Source: UBA8752 sp002172485
Lineage (GTDB): Bacteria; Bacteroidota; Bacteroidia; Flavobacteriales_D; Sanyastnellaceae
Assembly: GCA_042089915.1 (NCBI GenBank)
Contig: JBELJZ010000009.1
Location: 25,632 to 89,631 of the forward strand
Direction of reading: 5' to 3'
Length of the DNA stretch: 64,000 bases
Positions 32,289 through 40,017 of the stretch are shown in pieces. Numbering within the stretch: position 1 is the stretch's first letter; every line of letters begins with the position of its first letter. The position numbers and the translations under genes were made by a program. The notes below the pieces were generated by a model that did not search any database, was not told the origin of the DNA, and saw only the letters and a program-made list of their open reading frames with translations.

Positions 32289-33199
32289 CCTTCGCCCCCA
32301 TCCGACTCACCGTTTGGACTCTTTTTCTCCTGGCCACCACAAGCTGGGTGTCGCATTTTTCAGTGTCGCAGGAGGCGCGAACCGAAACGCACACCTACGC
32401 GGAAGTGGATGGAGAAGCATTGGAATTGGACCTCCGCGTGCCTCAGGTCTGTACTCCAGGCGCTCCAGGGGTTGTTTTTCTGCATGGTGGTGGATTTCAG
32501 AGTGGCCGACGGGATGTGGAGCCTGTCGCGCACTTCCTCGATGCCTTGGCCGATGCCGGCATCGCCAGTGCCAGCATCTCCTACCGACTGACCATGGCTG
32601 GACGCGGTTTCGGTTGCGATGTCCCCAGCCGAGAAAAGCAGAGCGCAGTCGAAGCCGCGGCCTCAGATGCTGCGTGCGCTTTGACTTGGCTCCAAGCGCG
32701 AACCGACGAAGCCGGCCTTCCAACCCACTGGGTGATCGCCGGCAGCAGTGCCGGTGCCGAAGCGGCGTTGTGGTCGGCTTATTCCAGTGTACCCAACCGC
32801 TGGGCCGGCGCCATAAGCTTTTCCGGCGCGTTGGATGCCGGTGTTCAACCACGCGCCATGGCGCCACCCTTGCTGGCCGTTCATGGCACGTGTGACCCCC
32901 TTGTCCCCGTGGGCCGAGACCTCCATCACTTCTGCTCGGAGGATGACCCCGGCGCCTGGCTCCTCGTCGGCGGTCCCGCTTGGGCAGACTCGCTGCGCAG
33001 TGTTGGCGTTGCCGCATGGACCCGCCGGGACTGCGGCGCTGGGCATTCGGTGTGCAACAGCGCACTGATTCACCCCGAGGTGAAGGCCATGGCCGTCCAC
33101 TGGTTGCGCCACGGCCGGGATGACAATGCCGACGTATATGTCAATGCGGGCGGGGAGTCACTTCAAGGAGGCGAATCCTGTCCCCAACCCTGCAACTGA
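32285..33199 (+). CDS. exported alpha/beta hydrolase (esterase/lipase, BD-FAE-like)
   Basis: 304 residues from GTG 32285, overlapping the xerD stop by 4 bases. The N-terminus has a hydrophobic signal (LTVWTLFLLATTSWVSHF). Oxyanion motif FLHGGGF, nucleophile elbow IAGSSAGAEAA, acid in HGTCDPLVPVG and late His in CGAGHSVCNS complete the triad. The Cys count suggests an oxidising, extracytoplasmic location. The family includes acetyl-xylan and feruloyl esterases and lipases; the natural ester is unknown. The 3' end overlaps convergent gluQ by 37 bases. Confidence 0.85.
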   Translation: MTFAPIRLTVWTLFLLATTSWVSHFSVSQEARTETHTYAEVDGEALELDLRVPQVCTPGAPGVVFLHGGGFQSGRRDVEPVAHFLDALADAGIASASISYRLTMAGRGFGCDVPSREKQSAVEAAASDAACALTWLQARTDEAGLPTHWVIAGSSAGAEAALWSAYSSVPNRWAGAISFSGALDAGVQPRAMAPPLLAVHGTCDPLVPVGRDLHHFCSEDDPGAWLLVGGPAWADSLRSVGVAAWTRRDCGAGHSVCNSALIHPEVKAMAVHWLRHGRDDNADVYVNAGGESLQGGESCPQPCN

Positions 33200-34086
33200 A
33201 CCGGCTCTGTTGGCACCACGGATTCGTCCCAAAGGTCCACCGCCAATCCCATGATCTCCGGTGGTGTCGCCCCGACGATGGCACTCCTCCATTCGACCGT
33301 CCGTTGTTGGCCGAGGAGCCCCCAGACCAAGTCGACCAGCGATGCTGCCTCAGCCACGTCAACCGGCCTGGCCAGCGTCTGCTTGCTCAACTTCTGTCCG
33401 CTGAGGGTCTGCAGGATGGGCAAGTGTCCATATTGGGGAGTGGGCTGGACGCCTCGGCCCTCATTCAATGCGGCCCACAGATCCAACTGGAGTGGCGTAC
33501 TGTCCAACAAGTCGGCCCCTCGGATGACCTCCGTCACGCCTTGCATGCGATCGTCCACGACCACAGCGAGCTGATACGCCCAATGCCCATCCGCACGGAG
33601 CAAGGGGAAGTCCCCCAATTGCGCGGTTTCATAGGCGTGATGTCCGCGATAAACATCGGTCCATTCCCTTCGACGGCCTGAGAGACGGTGCCGCTGCATC
33701 CGGGCCGCCTTGCCCGGCGCCAAACCCGATCGGCATGTGCCCGGATAATGGGGTTGTCCCAACCAGTCTTTTCGCGAACAGCCACACGGGTAGGCCTGGC
33801 CTCCGAAGCACAGTTCATCCAGCGCTTCCCGATAGGCACCATGCCGACGAGACTGGAACATCACTTCGCCGTCCCAGTGCAGTCCGAAGCCCTCCAAGGT
33901 CCGCAAGATGTCGTCTGCAGCTCCCAGCACTTCTCGGGGCGGATCCAAGTCCTCCATCCGTACCAACCAACGGCCACCCCGATGAAGGGCTTGACAACGG
34001 GATGCCACAGCCGCCAGGAGACTGCCGAGGTGGAGCCTCCCAGTGGGAGATGGCGCAAAACGGCCGACCGCCCCCCTGTCCGGCAT
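33163..34086 (-). CDS. gluQ: glutamyl-Q tRNA(Asp) synthetase
   Basis: 307 residues. It attaches glutamate to the queuosine base of tRNA-Asp. It resembles the catalytic half of glutamyl-tRNA synthetase and lacks the anticodon-binding domain. Seen are FAPSPTGRLHLGS (HIGH motif), RMEDLDPPRE, a Cys cluster CGCSRKDW with a later Cys (zinc site), and GQKLSKQ (KMSKS motif). The ATG at 34086 overlaps the ettA stop by one base (TGATG), so translation is coupled to ettA. The 3' end overlaps the convergent esterase gene. Confidence 0.93.
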   Translation of the reverse strand: MPDRGAVGRFAPSPTGRLHLGSLLAAVASRCQALHRGGRWLVRMEDLDPPREVLGAADDILRTLEGFGLHWDGEVMFQSRRHGAYREALDELCFGGQAYPCGCSRKDWLGQPHYPGTCRSGLAPGKAARMQRHRLSGRRREWTDVYRGHHAYETAQLGDFPLLRADGHWAYQLAVVVDDRMQGVTEVIRGADLLDSTPLQLDLWAALNEGRGVQPTPQYGHLPILQTLSGQKLSKQTLARPVDVAEAASLVDLVWGLLGQQRTVEWRSAIVGATPPEIMGLAVDLWDESVVPTEPVQLQGWGQDSPP

Positions 34087-35771
34087 CAACGGACCAGCTT
34101 GCGGTACTTGATGCGCTTCGGCCCGCTGTCACCGAGGCGCTCCTTGCGGTTGGCCTCGTATTCGGAATAGGTCCCTTCGAACCACACGACTTGGCTGTCG
34201 CCTTCAAACGCCAGGATGTGCGTGCAAATGCGGTCCAGGAACCAGCGGTCGTGCGAGATGACCACCGCACAGCCGGCGAAGCTCATGATGCCCTCCTCCA
34301 GAGCGCGCAGGGTGCCCACGTCAATGTCGTTCGTCGGCTCGTCCAACAGAAGGACGTTGGCCTCGGTCTTCAGGGTCATGGCGAGGTGAAGGCGGTTGCG
34401 CTCTCCGCCGGACAACACCCCGCACTTCTTCTGTTGGTCAGAACCACCAAAATTGAATTTGGACACGTATGCGCGGGAATTCACCAAACTACCTCCGATG
34501 TCGAGCTGCTCATTGCCACCCGATACCACCTCCCAAACGGTCTTCTCCGGATCGATTTCCTTGTGGCGCTGGTCGACATAGCCGACCTCGACAGTGTCTC
34601 CGAAGGTCACGGTGCCGTTGTCCGGCTGCTCCTCTCCCATCATCATCCGGAAGAGGGTGGTCTTGCCCGCACCATTGGGACCGATGATCCCCACAATGCC
34701 TGCGGGCGGAAGGGAGAAGCTGAGGTTCTCAATGAGCAGCTTGTCGCCGAAGGCCTTTTGCAAGCCTTCAACCTCGATGACCTTGTTGCCCAATCGCGGA
34801 CCATTGGGAATGGGAATCTCCAGCCGGGCTTCCTTCTCCTTGCTGCCCTCGGCGAGCATCGCCTCATAGTTGTTGAGGCGGGCCTTGTTCTTGGCGCGAC
34901 GACCTTTGGGATTCTGTCGCACCCATTCCAGCTCGCGCTCCAGTTCTTTTCGGCGCTTGGACTCGTGCTTCTCCTCCTGGGCCAAGCGGGTGGTCTTCTG
35001 GTCGAGCCACTCGGCGTAATTGCCCTTCCACGGAATGCCTTCGCCGCGGTCAAGCTCGAGGATCCAACCGGCCACATTGTCCAGGAAGTAACGGTCGTGG
35101 GTCACACACAACACGGTGCCCTTGTAACGCTCGAGGTGTTGTTCCAGCCAATCGATGGTCTCGGCATCCAAGTGGTTCGTCGGCTCGTCCAGCAACAGCA
35201 CATCCGGCGCCTGGAGCAACAAACGGCACAACGCCACCCGACGACGCTCACCACCGGACAGCTCCCCAATTTTCTGGTCGTCCGGCGGGCAGCGCAACGC
35301 ATCCATTGCGATGCTCAGCTTGGTGTCCAATTCCCAGGCGTCTAAGGCATCGATGCGGTCCTGCACGCTGGCTTGGCGGTCCATCAGCGCCTGCATCTTG
35401 TCGGGATTGTTGAGGATCTCCTCGTCCATGAACTTGGCGTTGATCTCCTCGTACTCTTTGAGCACGGCCACAATCTCCTGAGTGCCTTCTTCAACGACCT
35501 CGCGGACCGTCTTGTTTTCATCCAGCTTGGGCTCCTGAGGCAGGTACCCCACCGTGTAGCCATCGGCCCAAACGACCTCGCCCTGATACGCCTCATCGAG
35601 GCCGGCGATGATCTTCATGACGGTCGACTTACCCGAACCGTTCGTACCGATGATGCCAATCTTGGCTCCGTAGTAAAAGGACAGGTAGATGTCCTTCAGG
35701 ATGTGCTTTCCGGTCGGGGTCGTCTTGTTGACCTTGACCATCGAAAAGATGACCTTCTTGTCGTCGCTCAT
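34086..35771 (-). CDS. ettA: energy-dependent translational throttle protein EttA (ABC-F)
   Basis: 561 residues, a cytosolic ABC-F ATPase that binds the ribosomal E site and gates elongation by the ADP/ATP ratio. Two nucleotide-binding domains are visible: Walker A GTNGSGKST and GPNGAGKTT, signatures LSGGERRR and LSGGERNR, Walker B VLLLDEPTNHLD and VLLLDEPTNDID. Between them is the arm and linker rich in Lys, Arg and Glu (TTRLAQEEKHESKRRKELER). No membrane segment. It is followed by gluQ with a one-base overlap; both genes act in translation. There is no clear -7 element at the start; TACCTTCC lies about 24 nt upstream. Confidence 0.96.
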   Translation of the reverse strand: MSDDKKVIFSMVKVNKTTPTGKHILKDIYLSFYYGAKIGIIGTNGSGKSTVMKIIAGLDEAYQGEVVWADGYTVGYLPQEPKLDENKTVREVVEEGTQEIVAVLKEYEEINAKFMDEEILNNPDKMQALMDRQASVQDRIDALDAWELDTKLSIAMDALRCPPDDQKIGELSGGERRRVALCRLLLQAPDVLLLDEPTNHLDAETIDWLEQHLERYKGTVLCVTHDRYFLDNVAGWILELDRGEGIPWKGNYAEWLDQKTTRLAQEEKHESKRRKELERELEWVRQNPKGRRAKNKARLNNYEAMLAEGSKEKEARLEIPIPNGPRLGNKVIEVEGLQKAFGDKLLIENLSFSLPPAGIVGIIGPNGAGKTTLFRMMMGEEQPDNGTVTFGDTVEVGYVDQRHKEIDPEKTVWEVVSGGNEQLDIGGSLVNSRAYVSKFNFGGSDQQKKCGVLSGGERNRLHLAMTLKTEANVLLLDEPTNDIDVGTLRALEEGIMSFAGCAVVISHDRWFLDRICTHILAFEGDSQVVWFEGTYSEYEANRKERLGDSGPKRIKYRKLVR

Positions 35772-35799
35772 GGTGTCGTGAATGGGACCGGGAAGGTAC

Positions 35800-37041
35800 T
35801 CAGGCCTTCCTCAGCGTCAATTCTGTGATTTCTGGGGGCATGCCGATCCGGCCAGGGAATCCAAGAACCCCGAAACCGCGGTTGACATGCAAATGCTGCT
35901 TTCCTTCCGTGTAGAGGCCGCCCCAACGTTTGTAGCGCAGGCGGCTCGGCGAGAACTTGATGCCGAGACTGGGAATCTCCAGCCCCATCTGCATGCCGTG
36001 GGTGTGTCCGGACAAGGTCAAGTCCGCGGGGAACTTCTCGCCCATGACCTGCTCTTCCCAGTGGGTGGGATCGTGGCTGAGCAACACCGTGGGCAACGAA
36101 AGGTCGGCGCCATCCGCAGCGCGCTTCAGGTCTCCGGATTGTCGGAATCCTTTCCCCCAGTTCTCCACGCCAACAACCAGCAACTGCTCACCTCGGATGT
36201 CCAGCACCCGGTGCGCATTGCGCAACAGGTCAAAGCCCATCTCACCGTGGATGGCGTACAAGCGGGACCGGACGGCCTGGCGCTCTTCGTCCGTGCGCCG
36301 CGCGTAATCCGCATAATCGTGGTTGCCGAGGATGCTCAATTTGCCGTAGCGCCCATTCAAGGCGCCGAACCGTTCGACCCATGGCTCGGCTTCATCGCTG
36401 TGGTCATTGACCAAGTCCCCTGTGAAGCAGAGCACGTCCGGATCCAATGCCTGAATCATGTCCAAACCGGGTTGAACTGCATCGAATTGACCGAGAAAAC
36501 TGCCGAGATGCGCATCTGAAATCTGGACGATGCGAAGGCCGTCCAGCGCTGTTGGCAGGTTCTGGACCGGGACATCGTGTCTGCGCACATGGTAGCCTTT
36601 GCGGCCCCGGGTCATACCATGGGCAAACGCCCCGAGAAGCAAGCCTGCTGTGGCTTGCCCTACCAAAGTGATGAACGAGCGACGCGGTACACTGGCCCGA
36701 AACTCCTTTCCCGAAAAGAACCATTGCACACTGTATCTCAGCCCGTCCACCATTTCCACGCCGCAGAGAAACAGCTTCGGCAGGACGATGGAGATCAACA
36801 CCGCATGGGTCAGCAACAAATACTGCGGCTGGAACTCCCGCCAATGGGGCCATTTCCAGAAGTAGAGCAATGTCCAGACAACTTGAATGGCCGTGATCGA
36901 CCACCACCCCCGCCGAATGGCAGAAAATCGGGAGTGCCCCGACCACATCCTGCCCATATTCCGCCACGCTCCCCATTCGATGAGCCCCACGACCCCGAGC
37001 AAGATGAGCGACGTGATGATGATGCGGAGTGTAGACGGCAT
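35800..37041 (-). CDS. membrane-anchored calcineurin-like metallophosphoesterase
   Basis: 413 residues. Four or so N-terminal hydrophobic segments (residues 5-25, 45-63, 72-95, 120-145) are followed by a metallophosphoesterase domain. The five metal-binding motifs are in order: ISDAHLG, TGDLVND, GNHDY, LSHDPTHW and SGHTHGMQ. The family (YkuE/YaeI-like) includes enzymes acting on UDP-diacylglucosamine-type lipids or on cyclic and phospholipid esters; the substrate here is open. The start at 37041 is preceded at 12 nt by TAAATTCG. It lies in the same direction as ettA, 28 bases upstream of it. Confidence 0.88.
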   Translation of the reverse strand: MPSTLRIIITSLILLGVVGLIEWGAWRNMGRMWSGHSRFSAIRRGWWSITAIQVVWTLLYFWKWPHWREFQPQYLLLTHAVLISIVLPKLFLCGVEMVDGLRYSVQWFFSGKEFRASVPRRSFITLVGQATAGLLLGAFAHGMTRGRKGYHVRRHDVPVQNLPTALDGLRIVQISDAHLGSFLGQFDAVQPGLDMIQALDPDVLCFTGDLVNDHSDEAEPWVERFGALNGRYGKLSILGNHDYADYARRTDEERQAVRSRLYAIHGEMGFDLLRNAHRVLDIRGEQLLVVGVENWGKGFRQSGDLKRAADGADLSLPTVLLSHDPTHWEEQVMGEKFPADLTLSGHTHGMQMGLEIPSLGIKFSPSRLRYKRWGGLYTEGKQHLHVNRGFGVLGFPGRIGMPPEITELTLRKA

Positions 37042-37045
37042 GGCG

Positions 37046-37053
37046 CGAATTTA
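37046..37053 (-). promoter_or_regulatory. -7 element TAAATTCG for the metallophosphoesterase gene
   Basis: Minus-strand TAAATTCG followed by CGCC and ATG 37041. The T is exactly 12 nt before the start codon. Confidence 0.5.
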
Positions 37054-37107
37054 ACCGCCATCAAAGCGTGCGGTTCACTCTTGGAGAAGCCTGGGAAAAC
37101 ACCCTCA

Positions 37108-37818
37108 TCAGTCTGCGCGCAATGCGGCTTTGGCCGCGTCCACATCAAGGGGGGCGTGGTGCAGTGTGGCTCCGTGATCTCGCCCGGGATGCAGGTGGAG
37201 CCAATGAGTGAACCACCCCGCAGCCGCGGCTGCTTCCAAATCGTGGGTGGCCACGATGAGGGTGCGATTATCCCCCTTCCAATGCGCCATTTGTTGGAGC
37301 ACCTCTTCCCGTCCCACCAAATCGAGAAACGCCGTAGGCTCATCCAGCAACATGACCGAACGGGACTGGACTCCAGCCCGGGCCACCATCACCCGCTGTG
37401 CCATGCCATCGCTGAGCGAATCCATCGGCAGTTTCCGCCATTCTGCGATGCCCGCCGCCGACAGATCGGCGTCCAGCTCAGCCAACTGCCCGGATCCATC
37501 CCCCGCTCTTCGGCCGAGCGCCATGACATCGGCCACCGTCAAGCCAGCGGGCTTTGGAGGCGTAGACGTCACCAGTGAAATCCGCTGTGCCCGTCGGGAT
37601 GGAGGCATGCTGTGAATGTTGGCATCGCCGAGCAGAACCCGTCCTGACTGTGGCGCAAGCAATCCTGCCAAAGTGTGCAACATGGTGGATTTCCCAGCAC
37701 CATTGCGCCCCACCACCACGACTGCTGCGCCAGGCTCCAAAGTGAAATGGAGGCGGGCAGCACCTTCGGCTGGCCGGGACAATTGAACCTGATCGAATTG
37801 AATGCGATGTGCCGTCAT
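37108..37818 (-). CDS. ABC transporter ATPase of iron-complex/cobalamin type (FecE/BtuD-like)
   Basis: 236 residues from ATG 37818. It powers the importer encoded just upstream. Walker A is VGRNGAGKST, the signature is LSDGMAQRV (an atypical form of LSGGQ), Walker B is SVMLLDEPTAFLD and the switch His is in IVATHDLEA. The start overlaps the permease stop by 4 bases. A long in-frame extension upstream is a shadow of the permease gene and is not used. It is the last gene of a three-gene operon: binding protein, permease, ATPase. Confidence 0.93.
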   Translation of the reverse strand: MTAHRIQFDQVQLSRPAEGAARLHFTLEPGAAVVVVGRNGAGKSTMLHTLAGLLAPQSGRVLLGDANIHSMPPSRRAQRISLVTSTPPKPAGLTVADVMALGRRAGDGSGQLAELDADLSAAGIAEWRKLPMDSLSDGMAQRVMVARAGVQSRSVMLLDEPTAFLDLVGREEVLQQMAHWKGDNRTLIVATHDLEAAAAAGWFTHWLHLHPGRDHGATLHHAPLDVDAAKAALRAD

Positions 37819-38804
37819 GCCGCGCTGGATTTGGATTGACGCAAAAGCAACCACAGGACCACCGGCGCTCCGACCATGCTCAACACGGCATTGAGGGGAA
37901 TGGCTGTGAACCGAACTGCCCAATCCGCCAGCAACGCCAAGACGGTGCCCATGAGCAACACAGGGCCCAGCAAGGCGCCTGTGCGCCCGGGGCCGTGGAG
38001 CACGCGAACCAAGTGAGGCGTCGCCAAGCCCAAGAACGCCACGGGTCCGCACCACGCAGTGACCAAGGCCGCCAATGCCCCAGTCACGCCGAGCAAGCCC
38101 CACGTGAGGGCGCGCTCATTGACCCCCATCGATCGGGCTGTTTGAGAACCCAACCTCCACATGTCCAGGTCATGCTGGTAGCGAAACGCCCACCCCATTC
38201 CGATGATCAACGCTGTGCCCACAGCCAACACACTGGTCAAATCGCCCCGGCCAAACGACCCCATTCCCCAAACCACAAAGGCCTGAAGTGCTCCGGCATC
38301 CGCGCCGGCCTGAAGGACCGTGACCATGGCTCCGGACAGGTAGCCGACCATCAGGCCGAAAATCAGCAAGGCGGAGCGGGACCGAAACCAACCGATCACA
38401 CCACCGAGCAACACCATGACCCCCCACGCCCCGAGCAACGCACCGACCACTGTACCCGCAATGCCGAACGGTTGCCCCATGGCCAATCCGCCGAGCGAAA
38501 CCAAGGCCACGCCCAAGGTGGACCCGGACGTCACACCCAATACACTGGGGCCGGCCAACGGGTTTTTGAAATAGGCCTGCATCAACAATCCCGACAAAGC
38601 CAGCGCACTGCCCGAACAGGCCGCGAGCAGCAGACGCGGGAGGCGCAACTGCCAGAGAATGGTTCCGGCCATGCCATCTCCTTGAACGAGGGCGGACCAA
38701 TGGTCCGACCAAGACAATGCAGCCGGCCCTGAAAACCACCCGACGAAGAAGAGCACACACGCAGCCAATGCGAGTCCCACCGAAATCCAATTCGACCGGC
38801 TCAT
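37815..38804 (-). CDS. ABC transporter permease, FecCD/BtuC family
   Basis: 329 residues with 9-10 hydrophobic segments, the usual length for the family. Diagnostic segments are LRLPRLLLAACSGSALALSG near the N-terminus, GPSVLGVTSGSTLGVAL, and LGLATPHLVRVLHGPGRTG, the cytoplasmic loop that contacts the ATPase. It forms the inner-membrane channel for a siderophore, heme or cobalamin. Its start overlaps the binding-protein stop by 4 bases and its stop overlaps the ATPase start by 4 bases. Confidence 0.94.
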   Translation of the reverse strand: MSRSNWISVGLALAACVLFFVGWFSGPAALSWSDHWSALVQGDGMAGTILWQLRLPRLLLAACSGSALALSGLLMQAYFKNPLAGPSVLGVTSGSTLGVALVSLGGLAMGQPFGIAGTVVGALLGAWGVMVLLGGVIGWFRSRSALLIFGLMVGYLSGAMVTVLQAGADAGALQAFVVWGMGSFGRGDLTSVLAVGTALIIGMGWAFRYQHDLDMWRLGSQTARSMGVNERALTWGLLGVTGALAALVTAWCGPVAFLGLATPHLVRVLHGPGRTGALLGPVLLMGTVLALLADWAVRFTAIPLNAVLSMVGAPVVLWLLLRQSKSSAA

Positions 38805-39958
38805 GGCGACGTGGGTTTGAAATACACCGGTGTCCGGTTACCGCCCACCCCGTGAAACAAGGCGTAGAGATCGGCCAGCATCACGTGGGGCTCCAAAACA
38901 GCTTGACCGAAATAGTCCACTTCCGCGGTATTGCAGTGAAAGAGGGCCTTATGCTCGAAGTCACACCAAGGCGCTTCGGCTTTGGCCTCGTCCATCGTCC
39001 ACCCTTCCGGCGCATGGACCACCTTGCCCCAGAGGTCACTGCCTGCTGCAATGGCGGCACATTGCTCCAATTCCACTTCGTAATTGGCCCCGATCTTTTT
39101 CAAGCCCAAGGCATCTGCGACTTGCTGGTTAAATGCATACTCGCCGCCAGCGTCGGCGATCAATTTGGCGACCATGCCCTCCGCACCCGGAGCAGTCCAG
39201 CGCCCAGATTGGCTGCTGCCGGAAAAAACCACGGGCCGCCCGTGCAATAGGGCCTGTGCCTCTGCCTGCGCTGCCATGGCCAAGTAAGCCGCTTCAATCT
39301 GATCAAATGCGCCGTCTGCTGCGGAATCGCGGCCTGTGAGCCACCCGAATAGACGGAGGTACTCGGCACGACCCAATGGATGCGGCTCAGCATACTCCGT
39401 GAGCGGCAAGACAGTGACGCCAGTCCTATCGGTCACGCCCTCCATGGGGTTGCCGAATGGATAACTGGTCAGCACATTGACCCCGCTCGCCACCACCATT
39501 TCCTCCTCCAGCCCGGCATCGCCTCCCAGATTGACCACCTTTTCGGGCAACGCGACGATGCGATCGGCATACCCGCACGCCACCCATTGGGCTTCCGCAC
39601 CGATGGCACGGACGAACGGCACGTGGGTGGTCGACCATGTGCCGATGGCCAACTCGTCCGGAGGCGGCAGCAGCATGGTGCCACGGGGGGCGATTTCAGC
39701 CACCTGCCGCGATTGGGTCCAGTAGGTGGTGTCCTGCGCATCGGCCAGCCACAGGATCCGGCCTCCATCTGTCCATCCGAAGCCCCGTGCCCAGCGGACT
39801 TCCGGCCCCTCCGCATCCAGCTGGACCTGGGCGGGATGGGGCGTGTCCCCGGTGGATGGAGAACCACACCCCGCGACAATCCAGCTCAGCCCACACCCGA
39901 TGAGGGCCTGACGAAGGACGGGGGAAGAACATCGGAATGTCCAGAGGTCGCGCAACAC
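38801..39958 (-). CDS. iron-complex/cobalamin-type substrate-binding lipoprotein
   Basis: 385 residues from GTG 39958. The signal ends in lipobox VAGC (Cys about residue 31). The mature protein follows the FepB/BtuF pattern: EIAPRGTMLLPPPDELAIG, VALPEKVVNLGGDAGLEEE, VVASGVNVLTSYPFGNP, a long connecting helix rich in Ala and Glu (about 215-240), and a C-terminal lobe with AEVDYFGQAVLEPHVMLADL. It captures the ligand for the coupled permease and ATPase. Divergent from the carboxylase gene. TACTTTTG starts 12 nt before the GTG. The ligand (Fe-siderophore, heme or B12) cannot be decided, and no TonB-dependent receptor is nearby. Confidence 0.88.
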   Translation of the reverse strand: MLRDLWTFRCSSPVLRQALIGCGLSWIVAGCGSPSTGDTPHPAQVQLDAEGPEVRWARGFGWTDGGRILWLADAQDTTYWTQSRQVAEIAPRGTMLLPPPDELAIGTWSTTHVPFVRAIGAEAQWVACGYADRIVALPEKVVNLGGDAGLEEEMVVASGVNVLTSYPFGNPMEGVTDRTGVTVLPLTEYAEPHPLGRAEYLRLFGWLTGRDSAADGAFDQIEAAYLAMAAQAEAQALLHGRPVVFSGSSQSGRWTAPGAEGMVAKLIADAGGEYAFNQQVADALGLKKIGANYEVELEQCAAIAAGSDLWGKVVHAPEGWTMDEAKAEAPWCDFEHKALFHCNTAEVDYFGQAVLEPHVMLADLYALFHGVGGNRTPVYFKPTSP

Positions 39959-39962
39959 ACCT

Positions 39963-39970
39963 CAAAAGTA
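39963..39970 (-). promoter_or_regulatory. -7 element TACTTTTG for the ABC importer operon
   Basis: Minus-strand TACTTTTG, an exact TAnnTTTG, followed by AGGT and GTG 39958. The T is exactly 12 nt before the start codon. I saw no Fur box or cobalamin riboswitch in the 59-base gap. Confidence 0.55.
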
Positions 39971-40017
39971 CGGGGGGGCAATCCGTAACTTGTAGGCAGA
40001 CCCCGCAATGACCGGAT

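Noticed and set aside
33735..35345. 536-codon plus-strand frame opposite gluQ and ettA
   Set aside because: Shadow of two clearly identified translation genes.
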